From positions 62,001 through 126,000 of the forward strand of contig NZ_QJUI01000010.1 in the NCBI RefSeq assembly GCF_004327285.1: a stretch of 64,000 nucleotides of DNA, given 5' to 3'. Positions 48,127-57,709 of the stretch are shown piece after piece. The first letter of the stretch is position 1. Every line of letters begins with the position of its first letter. Position numbers and translations under genes: made by a program. Under the pieces are notes generated by a model. That model was not told the origin of the DNA. It searched no databases and saw only the letters and a program-made list of their open reading frames with translations. This stretch comes from Phytopseudomonas daroniae (lineage in GTDB: Bacteria > Pseudomonadota > Gammaproteobacteria > Pseudomonadales > Pseudomonadaceae).

Positions 48127-51100
48127 GGCTGGTCGTCCTTGAGTTCGGCGATGTCTGCATCGAGCAGCGATTTGTAGAGCAAGGCGCCCCAATGCGGGAA
48201 CTGACCGTCACCCAGCAGCGCGTCGAAATCCGGGTATTGGCGAGCCAGGCTGGCGCTCTGCTGCACCTCGCCGGTGGTCTTGTGGCCGTCGCCTTCGTAG
48301 ACCTTGCGCGCGGCGTCCTCGGCTTTGTCCGCATCCTTCTCGGCGGCAGCGAACCAGGCCGCTGCGGTCTTGATCGCCACCGGCAGCGGCGCCTGCATGC
48401 CCTCTGCATACGCCTCCAGCCACTGGCGCAGAATGCGCTCGCCCTCGCCCTGACTCAGCGGTTCGAAGGCCAGGCGCACGTCTTCGGCGACCAGCAGCGT
48501 GGTGAGCGGATGCCCACAGGCAGCAGCTACCACATGGCTGACCCAGGGCCTGAGCAGACGGTGCCACTTCAGCGAACGATCCTTGCGCTTCAGGCCACCC
48601 GGCTGCAGCTCCAGGCGCGCCAGGGCGTCGCCGGCGCTGCGCAGTTCGCCGAGCCAGTCCTCCAGTTCCAGGCCAGCATGGGCGAAGCTCAGGCGGAGCG
48701 GCGACGGCAGGCGATCGGTCCACCTCGCTAGCAGGGCTTCGTAGCCACGCAGTTGCTCCGGCATCGGCTCGAGCAATTGCGCGCGCAGGCGATCACCGAA
48801 ACCGGCCACCGGCAGCAGACCGCTGCGCTGGATGCGTCGTGCAGCCCGTGCCAGCGCCGCGTCGACACCCTGGCGTTCTTCCAGCGCCAGGGCTGCGGCC
48901 TGCAGCAGTTCCTGCTGAATCTGATGGCGCTGCAAGCCATCGAGGGCGAAGGGTTCGGCATCCAGCTCGGCCTGCTCGGCTTCGTCCAGATGCACCTTGA
49001 GGCGCACGGTGAAGAAATGCTTCACCGGGTCGCGCAGGAAGCGCTGCAGTTTTTCCAGGTTGAGCGCGGCATCCGCCAGATAAGCGCCCAGAGGCTGTTC
49101 GCCTGGTTGCGCCACAGGCGCGCGGTGCGAGGCGGCCCACTCGTGCACATAGCTGAACAGCGGCCCGCTGCCGGAAAAATAGCGGCGGCTGAAGGGTTGC
49201 AGTGGGTGTTCGGTGGTCAGGGCGTGGAGCAGATCGCCGCCGTCCGCCAGGCGCCAGGCGCTGGCCAGGTGATCACGCAACTGGCCGATCAGCACAGAAG
49301 GCGGTCGCTCGGTATTGTCGCGAATACTGCGCCCCACCCAGCTGATATACAGGCGCTCGCGCACCGCCAGCAGTGCTTCGAGCAGCAGGTAGCGATCGTC
49401 TTCGCGGCGCGAGCGATCACCGGGACGGTAGTCGCCGCCCATCAGGTCGAAATCCAGCGGTGCCTGGCTGCGCGGGTAATCGCCATCGTTCATGCCCAGC
49501 AGGCACAGATGCCGAAACGGGATGGCGCGCATCGGCATCAGCGTGCACACGTTCACCGCCCCGGCGAGGAAGCGTTGGCTGAGGCCGCCCTGATCCAGCC
49601 CGCCCAACCAGGCCTCGCGTACCACGGCCAGCGGCAGTGCTTCTTCCAGGGTTGCCGCATCACAGAGTTCCAGCCAGCCTTCCAGGGCATCCTGGGCCTG
49701 GTTGCGCAACACCTCGTCGCGCTCGTCCTGAGGCAGGAAGAAGTCCTCCAGCAGGGCCCGCAGGCGCTCGCCCCAGGTCACTGGCAGCAGCGTTTCGGCC
49801 AGGCTGTCGCAATGGGTTTCCAGCACATCCAGTAGGCGCGTCAACGGGCCGATCAGCGCGGCATCCAGACCGCCGATCTCGTCATAGGGTTCGATCCCCG
49901 CACGCGCGCCAGCACCGCCCACGGCGTAACCGAGCAGCATGCGGCGCAGGCCGAAGCGCCAGCTGTTCTGCTCCAGCCCGGCGCCCAGACCAAGACTTTC
50001 GCGCTGTTCGGCATCCACCCCCCAGCGCACACCGGCGCCTTCCAGCCAGCGGCGCAAGACCGGCAACTGGTCTTCGGCAATCGCGAAACGCGCGCGCACC
50101 GCGGCCACATCCAGCAGGTCGAGAATCTCGCTGACGCTGAAGCGGCTGTCCGGCAGACGCAGCAGATGCTCCAGGGCGATCACCAGCGGCTCTTTGCCGC
50201 GCAGGCCCTGATCCGCCAGGGTGAAGGGAATGAAGCGCGCATCGTCGCTGGCGAACTGGCCGAACACCGCGCGGATATGCGCTGCATAGGTGTTCACGTC
50301 CGGCACCATGACGATGATGTCCCGCGGGCGCAGCGTCGGATCCTCGCTGAACGCCGCCAGCAGATGATCGTGCAGCACCTCCACCTCGCGCTGGGCGCTG
50401 TGGGCGACGTGAAAGCGCAGCGAATGATCGTGCTGTGGGTCGACCGCCGGCCAGTGAGTGCGGCTCTCCTCCACCGGGCGCAGGTCGAGAATGTCGTTCT
50501 GCAACTGCCCCAGCAGCCGTTCTTCGCCCATCGCGCTGAACAGATCGATGCGCTCGAACTGCTCACGGTAACGCTGCGGCTCGTCGTACTGATCCAGCAG
50601 GTTGATGTAGTCGCGCCCCTGCTTGCCCCAGGATGCCAGCAGCGGCTGGCCGTGCTGATGCAGCTCCACGGCGTCGAACAGGCCCAGTTGGCCGGCTTGC
50701 CCCGCCTGCCCGCTCGCCTTGCGCTTCTGCCGACGGTACTCGTGGCGCAGCAGATCCTTGTCTTCGACGATATCGCCCCAGTGGTGCTGGGACGGGTTGT
50801 GCACGTAGAGCATCACCTGGCTGAAGCGCGCCATGGCGGCCAGCGCTTCCAGCATCTGCGCCGGCAGCGAGGAGATGCCGAACACGGTCACCCGGCGGGA
50901 CAAACCACGCGGCGGCGTATCCAGCTCCGCCAGTTTGGCGACGAAGCGCGGATGCACGCCGGCACGGCTCTGGGCCAGGTGCTCGTCGCCGACATCCGCC
51001 AGCAGAGTACGCCACAACAAGGGTTGCCACAGCGCGGCTTCGTCCAGCTCGCGCACACCGCCGCGGGCCGTGCGCAGCTGATCGCGGCCCTCGGCCCAGT

Positions 51101-51569
51101 CCGCCAGCCAGTCGGCGCGGTACACCTGGTACTGGTCGAACAGATCGGCCAGGCGCTCGGCCAACTGATGGCGCTTGCGCAAGTCGGCATCGTCCGCCAG
51201 GAAGCGCCGCAACGGCGCGAAACAGGGCTCGTTCAACAGGCTCGGCAACAGGCGCATCAACCGCCAGGTCAGCGGCGCCTTGTCCAGCGGCGACTGCTGG
51301 GGAATCGCCTCGCTGCCCAACACGCTGCGATAGGCCTGCCAGAGAAACCGCGCCGGCAGGCTTACGTCCGTGGCCGCGGCGATGCCGCACCCCTCCTGCT
51401 CGGCCAGCGCCAGCTTGAGCCACTGGGCGATGCCGTTGCTCTGCACCAGCAGCACCTCGTTCTCCAGCGGCCGCAACGGATACCGGCGCATCCACTCCAC
51501 CGCCAATGCCCTCAATTCCTCGAGGCGGTTGCCATGGATCACGATCAGACCGGGGTTCAGCGCCGACAT
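48123..51569 (-). CDS. recC: Exodeoxyribonuclease V gamma subunit (RecC)
   Basis: 1148 residues. Non-motor subunit that splits the duplex and recognises Chi. Recognisable from LIVIHGNRLEELRALAVEW, VLLVQSNGIAQWLKLALAE, VMVPDVNTYAAHIRAVFGQ, and CLLGMNDGDYPRSQAPLDFDLM. First gene of the operon, with ATGA overlap onto recB. The ATG at 51569 (MSALNPGLIVIHGN) is standard for the family. Confidence 0.96.
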   Translation of the reverse strand: MSALNPGLIVIHGNRLEELRALAVEWMRRYPLRPLENEVLLVQSNGIAQWLKLALAEQEGCGIAAATDVSLPARFLWQAYRSVLGSEAIPQQSPLDKAPLTWRLMRLLPSLLNEPCFAPLRRFLADDADLRKRHQLAERLADLFDQYQVYRADWLADWAEGRDQLRTARGGVRELDEAALWQPLLWRTLLADVGDEHLAQSRAGVHPRFVAKLAELDTPPRGLSRRVTVFGISSLPAQMLEALAAMARFSQVMLYVHNPSQHHWGDIVEDKDLLRHEYRRQKRKASGQAGQAGQLGLFDAVELHQHGQPLLASWGKQGRDYINLLDQYDEPQRYREQFERIDLFSAMGEERLLGQLQNDILDLRPVEESRTHWPAVDPQHDHSLRFHVAHSAQREVEVLHDHLLAAFSEDPTLRPRDIIVMVPDVNTYAAHIRAVFGQFASDDARFIPFTLADQGLRGKEPLVIALEHLLRLPDSRFSVSEILDLLDVAAVRARFAIAEDQLPVLRRWLEGAGVRWGVDAEQRESLGLGAGLEQNSWRFGLRRMLLGYAVGGAGARAGIEPYDEIGGLDAALIGPLTRLLDVLETHCDSLAETLLPVTWGERLRALLEDFFLPQDERDEVLRNQAQDALEGWLELCDAATLEEALPLAVVREAWLGGLDQGGLSQRFLAGAVNVCTLMPMRAIPFRHLCLLGMNDGDYPRSQAPLDFDLMGGDYRPGDRSRREDDRYLLLEALLAVRERLYISWVGRSIRDNTERPPSVLIGQLRDHLASAWRLADGGDLLHALTTEHPLQPFSRRYFSGSGPLFSYVHEWAASHRAPVAQPGEQPLGAYLADAALNLEKLQRFLRDPVKHFFTVRLKVHLDEAEQAELDAEPFALDGLQRHQIQQELLQAAALALEERQGVDAALARAARRIQRSGLLPVAGFGDRLRAQLLEPMPEQLRGYEALLARWTDRLPSPLRLSFAHAGLELEDWLGELRSAGDALARLELQPGGLKRKDRSLKWHRLLRPWVSHVVAAACGHPLTTLLVAEDVRLAFEPLSQGEGERILRQWLEAYAEGMQAPLPVAIKTAAAWFAAAEKDADKAEDAARKVYEGDGHKTTGEVQQSASLARQYPDFDALLGDGQFPHWGALLYKSLLDADIAELKDDQP

Positions 51570-51667
51570 GGATGGGGTTCCTGGGTGTGCAAATTCAGAG
51601 GGCGAATGATGACAGAGGGAGACGACTGCGTGTGACGCGAATACTCGGTATCGGCTGCTGCCAAGCT

Positions 51668-51770
51668 CAAGGCTTGGCTGGTGGTACGGCGGATACCAAC
51701 CTCCTCCAGCGCCCGAAGGCGATCGGCAAGAATGTTGCTGGCAATGCCCAGACGGGCCTGGAAAACATCG
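51668..51770 (-). pseudogene. Remnant of an HxlR-family regulator
   Basis: On the minus strand the residues FQARLGIASNILADRLRAL followed by EEVGI match the helix-turn-helix core of HxlR regulators (typically LGIAxNILAxRLxxLxxxGI). The conserved Cys-containing start and the rest of the winged helix are missing on both sides, so only about 30 residues survive. The upstream edge coincides with a 16-base repeated string, perhaps the breakpoint. Confidence 0.5.
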
Positions 51771-51877
51771 AAATAATCGTGGTCTGTCCCTCTATTGCTC
51801 CAATCTTTCGACAAGATCCCACGTGCAATGACAGCAAAGTGGCGGAAGCAGACATTCGATTTGGTGGGCTTCATGAC

Positions 51878-51968
51878 GTAGGGTGGACGACGTTTCACCT
51901 GCGCGGCCCGATCCGTCCACCAACCTAGCGATCGCAATGGTGGATGAAAAGAGCGTCATCCACCCTAC
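51878..51968. repeat. GTAGGGTGG-type inverted repeat, copy 2
   Basis: 91 bases, ends GTAGGGTGGACGACG and the complement of GTAGGGTGGATGACG. The inner GATCGCAATGGTGGATGAAA is identical to the copy at 42266-42399. Confidence 0.75.
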
Positions 51969-52095
51969 GTCTGCTTAACGCCTTATTGCCGCCGATCCAT
52001 AGGGATACGAGCTCCTGCTATGTACGAACAGGTTCCTAGAGCAAAGAACGCTTTTGCCAATGCCCTGCAGCGAGCCAGATAACACCCACCCAGCA

Positions 52096-52119
52096 AAAAC
52101 AAAAAGCCTGATCAGGCTC
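52096..52119 (-). terminator. Terminator of the PhyH-like gene
   Basis: Minus strand: AGCCT, loop GATC, AGGCT, then TTTTGTTTTT. Located 64 bases past the gene's stop. Confidence 0.65.
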
Positions 52120-52182
52120 TAGGGAAATGCATGTGGAGACAGGCCACGAATGGCACGAAATAATCGTGGTCTATCCCTCCGG

Positions 52183-52959
52183 TTAGCCCCCGTCCTTGCG
52201 CGTGGTTCGCTCATTGCTGAGCCGTGCGCGGCGGAAGTTCCAGCCCAGGAACAGCCGCGAGGCCAGGTTTTCGCGGCTGTGCGGTTCGCCGTAATGCAGC
52301 AATACAGTGGAGCGCAGCGCTTTCGGGTCACAGGGCTCATTGGCGTGAAGTGAACGGTAGCCCCAAAAAAAATAGGCATTGCCCGGCACGATCTTGATCT
52401 TCACGGGTTTGAGCCAGCCGCGTTTGACGGCGAAGGTGATCAGCTTCTGGCTCAGCGTATTCTGCATGACCGCCTTTTCCAGAATGTTGAAATACAGATT
52501 CGAACGAATGCGCCGCAAGTTCGGGAAGAAGATGAAATCCCCGCAGTAGCGCCCCTCGGTGGGCGTAACGAGCGGGATCAGCGCAGTCAGCGCTGCGGCG
52601 TCGTAGTGGAAATAATAGGACTCGCGCTTGCCGGTCTTGCCCTGCAGGCAACGCAAGGCCGGGAAGATATCCGGGGAGCGCGGTGGCTGGCCGACCCCGG
52701 CCTGGTAGATCTGCTGGAACAGATCCATCACCTGGGGCGATACGCTCATCTCCTCGAAGATGCTGCCCTTCACCGCGTCCTGACCCTGCAAGGCGAAATA
52801 CTCGTGGTCATGCCGTGCCACCTCGTGATTCACATGCTTGCGGGCTGCCTCCAGTTGCTCTTCGGTCAGGAAACCCTTGATGACGGAGTAACCCTCTCGC
52901 TCCATTTCGTCGACGATACGAGGCACCACCTGTGGGTCGGCTTTCAGAAAGTTGGCCAT
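52183..52959 (-). CDS. Phytanoyl-CoA dioxygenase (PhyH) family protein
   Basis: 258 residues. Probable Fe(II)/2-oxoglutarate oxygenase. N-terminal EREGYSVIKGFLTEEQLEAARK is family-like. The metal motif may be the HYD in YYFHYDAAALTALIPLV, with the distal His in YRSLHANEPCDPKALRSTVLLHY and Arg for 2-oxoglutarate. The substrate cannot be told. ATG at 52959 chosen over a longer frame through the leader. Confidence 0.75.
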   Translation of the reverse strand: MANFLKADPQVVPRIVDEMEREGYSVIKGFLTEEQLEAARKHVNHEVARHDHEYFALQGQDAVKGSIFEEMSVSPQVMDLFQQIYQAGVGQPPRSPDIFPALRCLQGKTGKRESYYFHYDAAALTALIPLVTPTEGRYCGDFIFFPNLRRIRSNLYFNILEKAVMQNTLSQKLITFAVKRGWLKPVKIKIVPGNAYFFWGYRSLHANEPCDPKALRSTVLLHYGEPHSRENLASRLFLGWNFRRARLSNERTTRKDGG

Positions 52960-53342
52960 CTGTGTCGCTTCCTTATCTGGTGGTTCGACAGTCAGACTAA
53001 TAATCGGCAGGCTCATTCAGAGTTCTTATCAAGGCTTCCCAGCCAAACCAGACTCGCATGCGTAGCGGCCGCAATGCCGCGCTTCGCCATGCTGCCGAGG
53101 CATTTCTGACGAACGGAATACTGGCCATGGGATGGCCACTCGGGCCGGCGCATACCCCGCCGGGCGCGATTCGACGCAGATCCAGGTCATCGATGCAGGG
53201 ATTGGTCTTTGCCGCACGCTTCAAAGGTAGCAGCCAGAACCATTACGGGGAAAAAGGGGACAGATTCACTGGCCGGCTTTCCTGGCCGGAAAATGAATCT
53301 GCCCCTTTCCTTTAGCCGACCTGAACGCAGTACAGCTCGGCA
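52960..53342. other. Intergenic region between PhyH and HSL genes
   Basis: 383 bases. No reading frame with family resemblance. It contains the upstream region of the PhyH gene and an inverted repeat at 53249-53310. Confidence 0.5.
53249..53310. repeat. Palindrome with GGGGACAGATTCA arms
   Basis: 62 bases: GGAAAAAGGGGACAGATTCA on the left and the complement of GGAAAGGGGCAGATTCATTT on the right, with two TGGCCGG units in the centre. It lies 33 bases past the HSL stop and may act as its terminator or be a REP-like element. Confidence 0.65.
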
Positions 53343-54365
53343 CTAGGGCCGTGGTTCCGTCCGTCCGCCAGCGCCAGGCAGGTTGCTCAGCAGCGACCTG
53401 GAAAGCACAGCACCTTCGTCCCGGATCAGATCGCGTACCACCTGCGCCCACTCATTGAAACGAAGCACCCCATGAATGATTCCAGGGGCGACTGTCAGGT
53501 GCGCCTCCACGCCGGCGGTCTCCAGCTTGCGCTGCAGCGCTCGGTTATCATCCAGAAGCGGATCCAGGTCACCCACCACCAGCCGGGTGGTTGGCAACCC
53601 ATGCAGATCCGCATGCAGAGGCTGAACCCGCCAGTCGGCCTGGTCGTGCTGTAGATAGCTCTGCCAATAGCCGCGCATCGAATCGGCAGAAAGCCCGTAG
53701 CCAGCAAAATTGCTGCAGCGCCTCCACGACTCCGACGTGGTGTCTTTCGAATACACCCCATAGAACAGCAGCAGATGATCCAGCGCCTTCACGCCGTACT
53801 CACGTAGCGCGAGCGCCGCTCCCAGCGCCAGGTTGGCGCCAGCTGAGTCGCCGCCGAATGCGAACCGACCGATTTCAAAACCGGCGACCGCACCCATGTC
53901 GATCACCTGCTTCGCGACAGCGACAACCTCTTCGAATGCTGCCGGGAATGGATGTTCCGGCGCCAATGCGTAGTCCACAGAAAGGATCGCCACACCGCTT
54001 TCGCGCACCAATTGTCTGAGCGGAGCGTCCCACCCCGGCAGTGAGCCATGCCGGAAACCGCCGCCATGGCAATAGAACATCAAACCGGGTGGGTCGCTGC
54101 CGTCAGGCCAGTAAAGCTTGCAGGGCACCCGGCGCCCATTTGCCATGAAACCGAGCAGACGCTCGCACTCCAGCGGTACGCTGCTCGCCGCCAGGTATGA
54201 GGTCATGCGCTGCAGATAATCCCGGATGCTTGCTACATCGCCGTCAGCGGGCGGCGTCAGCCCGGCGTCACGCAAGCGTGAGACGACCCTGGTGACGTCC
54301 GGGTGAACCGCAGGCGCTGTCGTCTCGGCCTGCCCGGCATTGGCATTTTCATCGCAGTTGCTCAT
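53343..54365 (-). CDS. HSL-family alpha/beta hydrolase
   Basis: 340 residues. Hormone-sensitive-lipase family: oxyanion motif HGGGF (100-104), nucleophile GDSAG (172-176, Ser174), acid in VGDLDPLLDDN and His in APGIIHGVLRF. It hydrolyses short carboxylic esters. The ATG at 54365 overlaps the PrpD-family stop by ATGA (an alternative ATG is 6 bases upstream). As last gene of the cluster it may release a free acid from an ester substrate; that is inference. Confidence 0.85.
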   Translation of the reverse strand: MSNCDENANAGQAETTAPAVHPDVTRVVSRLRDAGLTPPADGDVASIRDYLQRMTSYLAASSVPLECERLLGFMANGRRVPCKLYWPDGSDPPGLMFYCHGGGFRHGSLPGWDAPLRQLVRESGVAILSVDYALAPEHPFPAAFEEVVAVAKQVIDMGAVAGFEIGRFAFGGDSAGANLALGAALALREYGVKALDHLLLFYGVYSKDTTSESWRRCSNFAGYGLSADSMRGYWQSYLQHDQADWRVQPLHADLHGLPTTRLVVGDLDPLLDDNRALQRKLETAGVEAHLTVAPGIIHGVLRFNEWAQVVRDLIRDEGAVLSRSLLSNLPGAGGRTEPRP

Positions 54366-55753
54366 GGGCATGCGTCCTTCGCTGCGCGCGCCATCGCTGC
54401 GAACAGTGCGTCGTATCCGCTTTGCTGATCGAGAGTCGAAACGAAAGCGAGAACACCCTGCTGCGCTCCCTTGCCGAGGTGTGGAGCAGCCATCTTGCGG
54501 AACTTGTTCTCGAAGTCCGCTTCGGTCATGGGCGTCTCGACTGACCCAGGCCCGGTAATGACCTCGCTGACGAGCGCCTCACCGGATCTCAATTTCACGA
54601 TGACCCGATTGGCCAAATGGTTTGGAAAAAGCTGGGTAAGCACCGGGTCCTCGGTAACCGTGGTTCTCTCCATAAGCCTGGTAACCAGTGGATCGGTTAT
54701 CTTCTCGAGCGAATAGGATTCGACAGAAATATCCGCATCGATCAATGCCCGCGCCACGTTGTAAGGCAAGCTGTGGTCGGCGGTTTCTCGAGTACGAGGC
54801 CGCCATTTATCCACGCCATCGGCCAGCACACGCTTGTTGAACTCGGATGTTTCGATACGAATGGAGTCGACCGCGGATATGTCGCCTATGCGTTGACTGA
54901 GTTCAATGCCCGCCCATACGGCGGTGTGCAGCTCTCCGTTGGTGGGGAAGGTCTTGGTCAGGGAGCGCCTGATGGCAAAGTCGTCATTGATGAGCGAGCC
55001 GAAGCTGGCCACATCGAGCGAAAAATCCCCGGTGACCTGTTTGTGAAAACCCATTTCGCCTTCGAATATGGGCGATGGCCCGGTCATCCCGTGCCGTGCC
55101 ATCTGCGCGGAGAATATTGCATTGCGGGCCGCGTTCGCCGCCGAACAGCCTTTCCAGTCGGACAGGGTTCCGGAGCGCACCTGGCGCATCGCAAGATGGC
55201 CGCCCAACGATATATTGATCGCCTGCTCGATTTGCTGCTCTGTCAGCTTCATCAGCTTGGCAGCCGCCACGGCCATCGAGACATTGATGTAATTCACATG
55301 ATCCCAGCCTTTCCTGTTCAAGCTGGCGGCATCCTGCAAGCGCATCTGAATTTCGTAGGCGAGCAAAATGGCAGCAATCAGCTCGCGTCCCCCCGCCTTT
55401 TCCGCCTGAGCAACGGCCAGGCAGGCGGGAATGTTGTCACTCGGATGTCCCGGTTCGAGTCCCATGTAGCCATCGTTGTAATCGAGAAAGCGCACCATGA
55501 CGCCATTGGCAAAGGCAGCGCATTCAGGCGTGGTTTTCAGAAACGTACCGAAAACGCCCGCCTCCCCACTGCGCACGGAAGCAGCATAGGCGACGCTGGC
55601 CTGAACGGGCTCCGCGCCATAGGCGCCCACTATGCAGGCAAGGCTGTCCAGCAGCCGATTACGCACAGTGGTGGTCAGATCGTCCGGGTAACCGGTGATG
55701 GGAAACTCATACGCGTACCTGGCGATACGCTTCGCTAGGGTGATATCCCCCAT
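54362..55753 (-). CDS. MmgE/PrpD-family protein
   Basis: 463 residues. The family includes 2-methylcitrate dehydratase and cis-aconitate decarboxylase. Hallmarks: SLACIVGAYGAEPVQASVAYAAS, MVRFLDYNDGYMGLEPGHPSDNIPACLAVA, the substrate-loop region and SDWKGCSAANAARNAIFSA. The GHPSDNIPA stretch corresponds to the catalytic GHxSD. It would dehydrate or decarboxylate a tricarboxylic intermediate. The ATG at 55753 has GAGAGGG upstream. It overlaps the HSL gene by 4 bases and follows DUF4387 after 163 bases. Confidence 0.9.
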   Translation of the reverse strand: MGDITLAKRIARYAYEFPITGYPDDLTTTVRNRLLDSLACIVGAYGAEPVQASVAYAASVRSGEAGVFGTFLKTTPECAAFANGVMVRFLDYNDGYMGLEPGHPSDNIPACLAVAQAEKAGGRELIAAILLAYEIQMRLQDAASLNRKGWDHVNYINVSMAVAAAKLMKLTEQQIEQAINISLGGHLAMRQVRSGTLSDWKGCSAANAARNAIFSAQMARHGMTGPSPIFEGEMGFHKQVTGDFSLDVASFGSLINDDFAIRRSLTKTFPTNGELHTAVWAGIELSQRIGDISAVDSIRIETSEFNKRVLADGVDKWRPRTRETADHSLPYNVARALIDADISVESYSLEKITDPLVTRLMERTTVTEDPVLTQLFPNHLANRVIVKLRSGEALVSEVITGPGSVETPMTEADFENKFRKMAAPHLGKGAQQGVLAFVSTLDQQSGYDALFAAMARAAKDACP

Positions 55754-55916
55754 GATGCCCTCTCGATTCAAAGCGGGCCGGAAACTGCCCGCGAAACAGG
55801 TTGATCTACTTGCACGCGCTCACCCTCTTGCCAGGGGCGGATTCCCGGCACGGCAGCCCCCTCTGGCGGGCTGCGCTTTGCACCGGTAGCCCGCACAACG
55901 AGAGGTGAATCCCTGT

Positions 55917-56225
55917 CTAATCGACAGCGACATCCAGCAGCCGGACGTACTGTTGCCCGGCATGCATATCCCGCTCGACCATTCCGCCCTGCGGGGTCTG
56001 CCTGGGATAGGAGATCTTGATCATCTCCAGCTGGGCGACCGGGATGCGTTTTACGAAGGCAGGGTCGGCCCCGTACAGCTTGGCGAACCCCTCGGTAGAG
56101 AGGGCTTCACTGTCGTGGTAACGATCGAAACTTTCGCGGCTGTCGAAAAAGATGTCGAAGGTGATCCAGAACGGGCCCGCCTGCTTCGACCTGATGTAGC
56201 GAGTCACTTCGCGCAACTTAGGCAT
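55917..56225 (-). CDS. DUF4387-family protein
   Basis: 102 residues. The start (KLREVTRYIRSKQAGPFWIT) and DPAFVKRIPVAQLEMIKISYPR are the DUF4387 pattern. This small domain is nearly always encoded beside or fused to DUF1446/AtuA-like proteins, as here with an 8-base overlap. The pair probably forms one enzyme. CCAGGAGAAG precedes the ATG. Chemistry unknown. Confidence 0.87.
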   Translation of the reverse strand: MPKLREVTRYIRSKQAGPFWITFDIFFDSRESFDRYHDSEALSTEGFAKLYGADPAFVKRIPVAQLEMIKISYPRQTPQGGMVERDMHAGQQYVRLLDVAVD

Positions 56226-57633
56226 GGTGCTTCTCCTGGGTATGGTTGGCTTCAGCCGGGTTCAGCCACTCGGTGCTGACCAGCTCGAAGGGATCGTTCA
56301 GCTGCACCACGTGGTTCAACTTGAACTCGTATATCTGGCCACGCGGAATATCGGCGGGTGTGAAAGCGAAACCGTAAGAAGGCAGTTCCTTGCCCATGAT
56401 GCTGGGATAATGGAAAAAGTACGGATTGCAGGCGTGGGCGATGGTATTGGCCATCTCCTGGGTGGCGGCGGTCGACACGAACAGGATTCCCACTTCAGGA
56501 GGGGTTGCCGTGCCTGCCGATGGCCTGAGCCCGGTAACGGCGTTCCAGCCGTACATGCGCAGCGAGATATGGAACTCGCCGAGCTCCTGGGCAGGAATGC
56601 ACTGACGCGTGCGTGCATACAGGGCTTCCAGCAAGCGATCATGGAACCCATCGATGTCGGCGAGCACATCCGGATCCTGCACGCCCACCAGCATGATCGT
56701 CTGGTACTGGCCCGCAGCCGCGCCCTCCAGTTTCATGGTGTAGGGTTTGGCATCCCAGCGTGAGCCCGTCACCCTGACCACCCGCTCATCGAGCAGCCGA
56801 TACTCGGCCTCTGCCACGTCGAGTACGCCACCGGGTTCGGTGAGGCGGAACGGGTCGCTGTTCTCATACAACATATGCCCGGAGACGCTTTGGGTCGTGC
56901 AGCGGTTGCCGGAGTTCAGCGGCTCCACCTCGAAACCGTCGCGGTCTATGCTGAGCAATACTCCGGATCCGGCAGTGGGGTTTTCGGTGCATTGCGCCCC
57001 GCACTCGGCGATCTTCCCGGCATGCCAGGAGGGGCCCCAGGGTGCCCCCTTCCAGATCGGAAAAGCGGCGATCACCGCAGTATCGGTGGCCCTGCCGGCC
57101 AGAATGATGTCAGCACCACCTTCGAGAGCGGCCACGAAGGGCTCCACGCCAAGGGCAGCGACGATATGCTCGCAAGAGTCGATCGTGGCGTCGTCCAGCG
57201 CCTGCGAAGGTGCAAGCGGGGTGATGCGACCCTGCGCGTTCAGCCTTTTGATCGTCTCCTTGTCCTGTTCGCAATGGATCAGTGCGACCTTCGGCGCGAT
57301 ATCCAATTCACCAGCCACCTCCAGCACGATGTCGCGTGTCCAGGCCAGATTGAGGTCACCGCCGGCCTGCCCGGAAGTGCCGATGATGATGGGAATCCCC
57401 GTATCCGCGTGGGCCTTCATCAGGATCAGCAGATCACGTTTGACCGCTCCCCGATTGTTCTTCGATTTGCCCAGGGCCAGGTAGGCCGCACCGCTATCGG
57501 TAGAGCCCGCATCGGTGGCGATCGCCTGTGCGCCACGCGCCAGCCCGTAGGCGATCTCCTCCTCACGCACGCCAGCGCCCAGGGAGCCGCAGGGCACTAT
57601 TACTTTGATCGTATCTTTCATGGTGTCTGTCAT
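56218..57633 (-). CDS. DUF1446 / AtuA-family protein
   Basis: 471 residues. Starts IKVIVPCGSLGAGVREEEIAYG and continues DAGSTDSGAAYLALGKS; AtuA-like proteins belong to acyclic terpene and other acyl catabolic pathways. Further landmarks are ADIILAGRATDTAVIAAFPI and GILFVSTAATQEMANTIAHACNPYFFHYP. Its catalytic role is not established. The ATG at 57633 is used; MKDTIKV four codons later is possible. Overlaps the DUF4387 gene. Confidence 0.88.
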   Translation of the reverse strand: MTDTMKDTIKVIVPCGSLGAGVREEEIAYGLARGAQAIATDAGSTDSGAAYLALGKSKNNRGAVKRDLLILMKAHADTGIPIIIGTSGQAGGDLNLAWTRDIVLEVAGELDIAPKVALIHCEQDKETIKRLNAQGRITPLAPSQALDDATIDSCEHIVAALGVEPFVAALEGGADIILAGRATDTAVIAAFPIWKGAPWGPSWHAGKIAECGAQCTENPTAGSGVLLSIDRDGFEVEPLNSGNRCTTQSVSGHMLYENSDPFRLTEPGGVLDVAEAEYRLLDERVVRVTGSRWDAKPYTMKLEGAAAGQYQTIMLVGVQDPDVLADIDGFHDRLLEALYARTRQCIPAQELGEFHISLRMYGWNAVTGLRPSAGTATPPEVGILFVSTAATQEMANTIAHACNPYFFHYPSIMGKELPSYGFAFTPADIPRGQIYEFKLNHVVQLNDPFELVSTEWLNPAEANHTQEKHHA

Positions 57634-57709
57634 TGAGGTTTCTCTCTTTCTCGCTTGATGGGGCACGCGCTTGCGCACTCCGGAAAAGTCCGGTTCGCTG
57701 AAGATGGAT

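Larger units (their letters stand above)
51570..52182. other. Gene-poor stretch with relics and repeats
   Basis: 613 bases between recC and the PhyH gene. It contains an HxlR relic (51668-51770), a GTAGGGTGG repeat (51878-51968), and a terminator for the PhyH gene (52096-52119). The string GAAATAATCGTGGTCT occurs twice, at about 51769 and 52157. The minus-strand frame at 51557-51937 is not a full gene. Confidence 0.6.
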
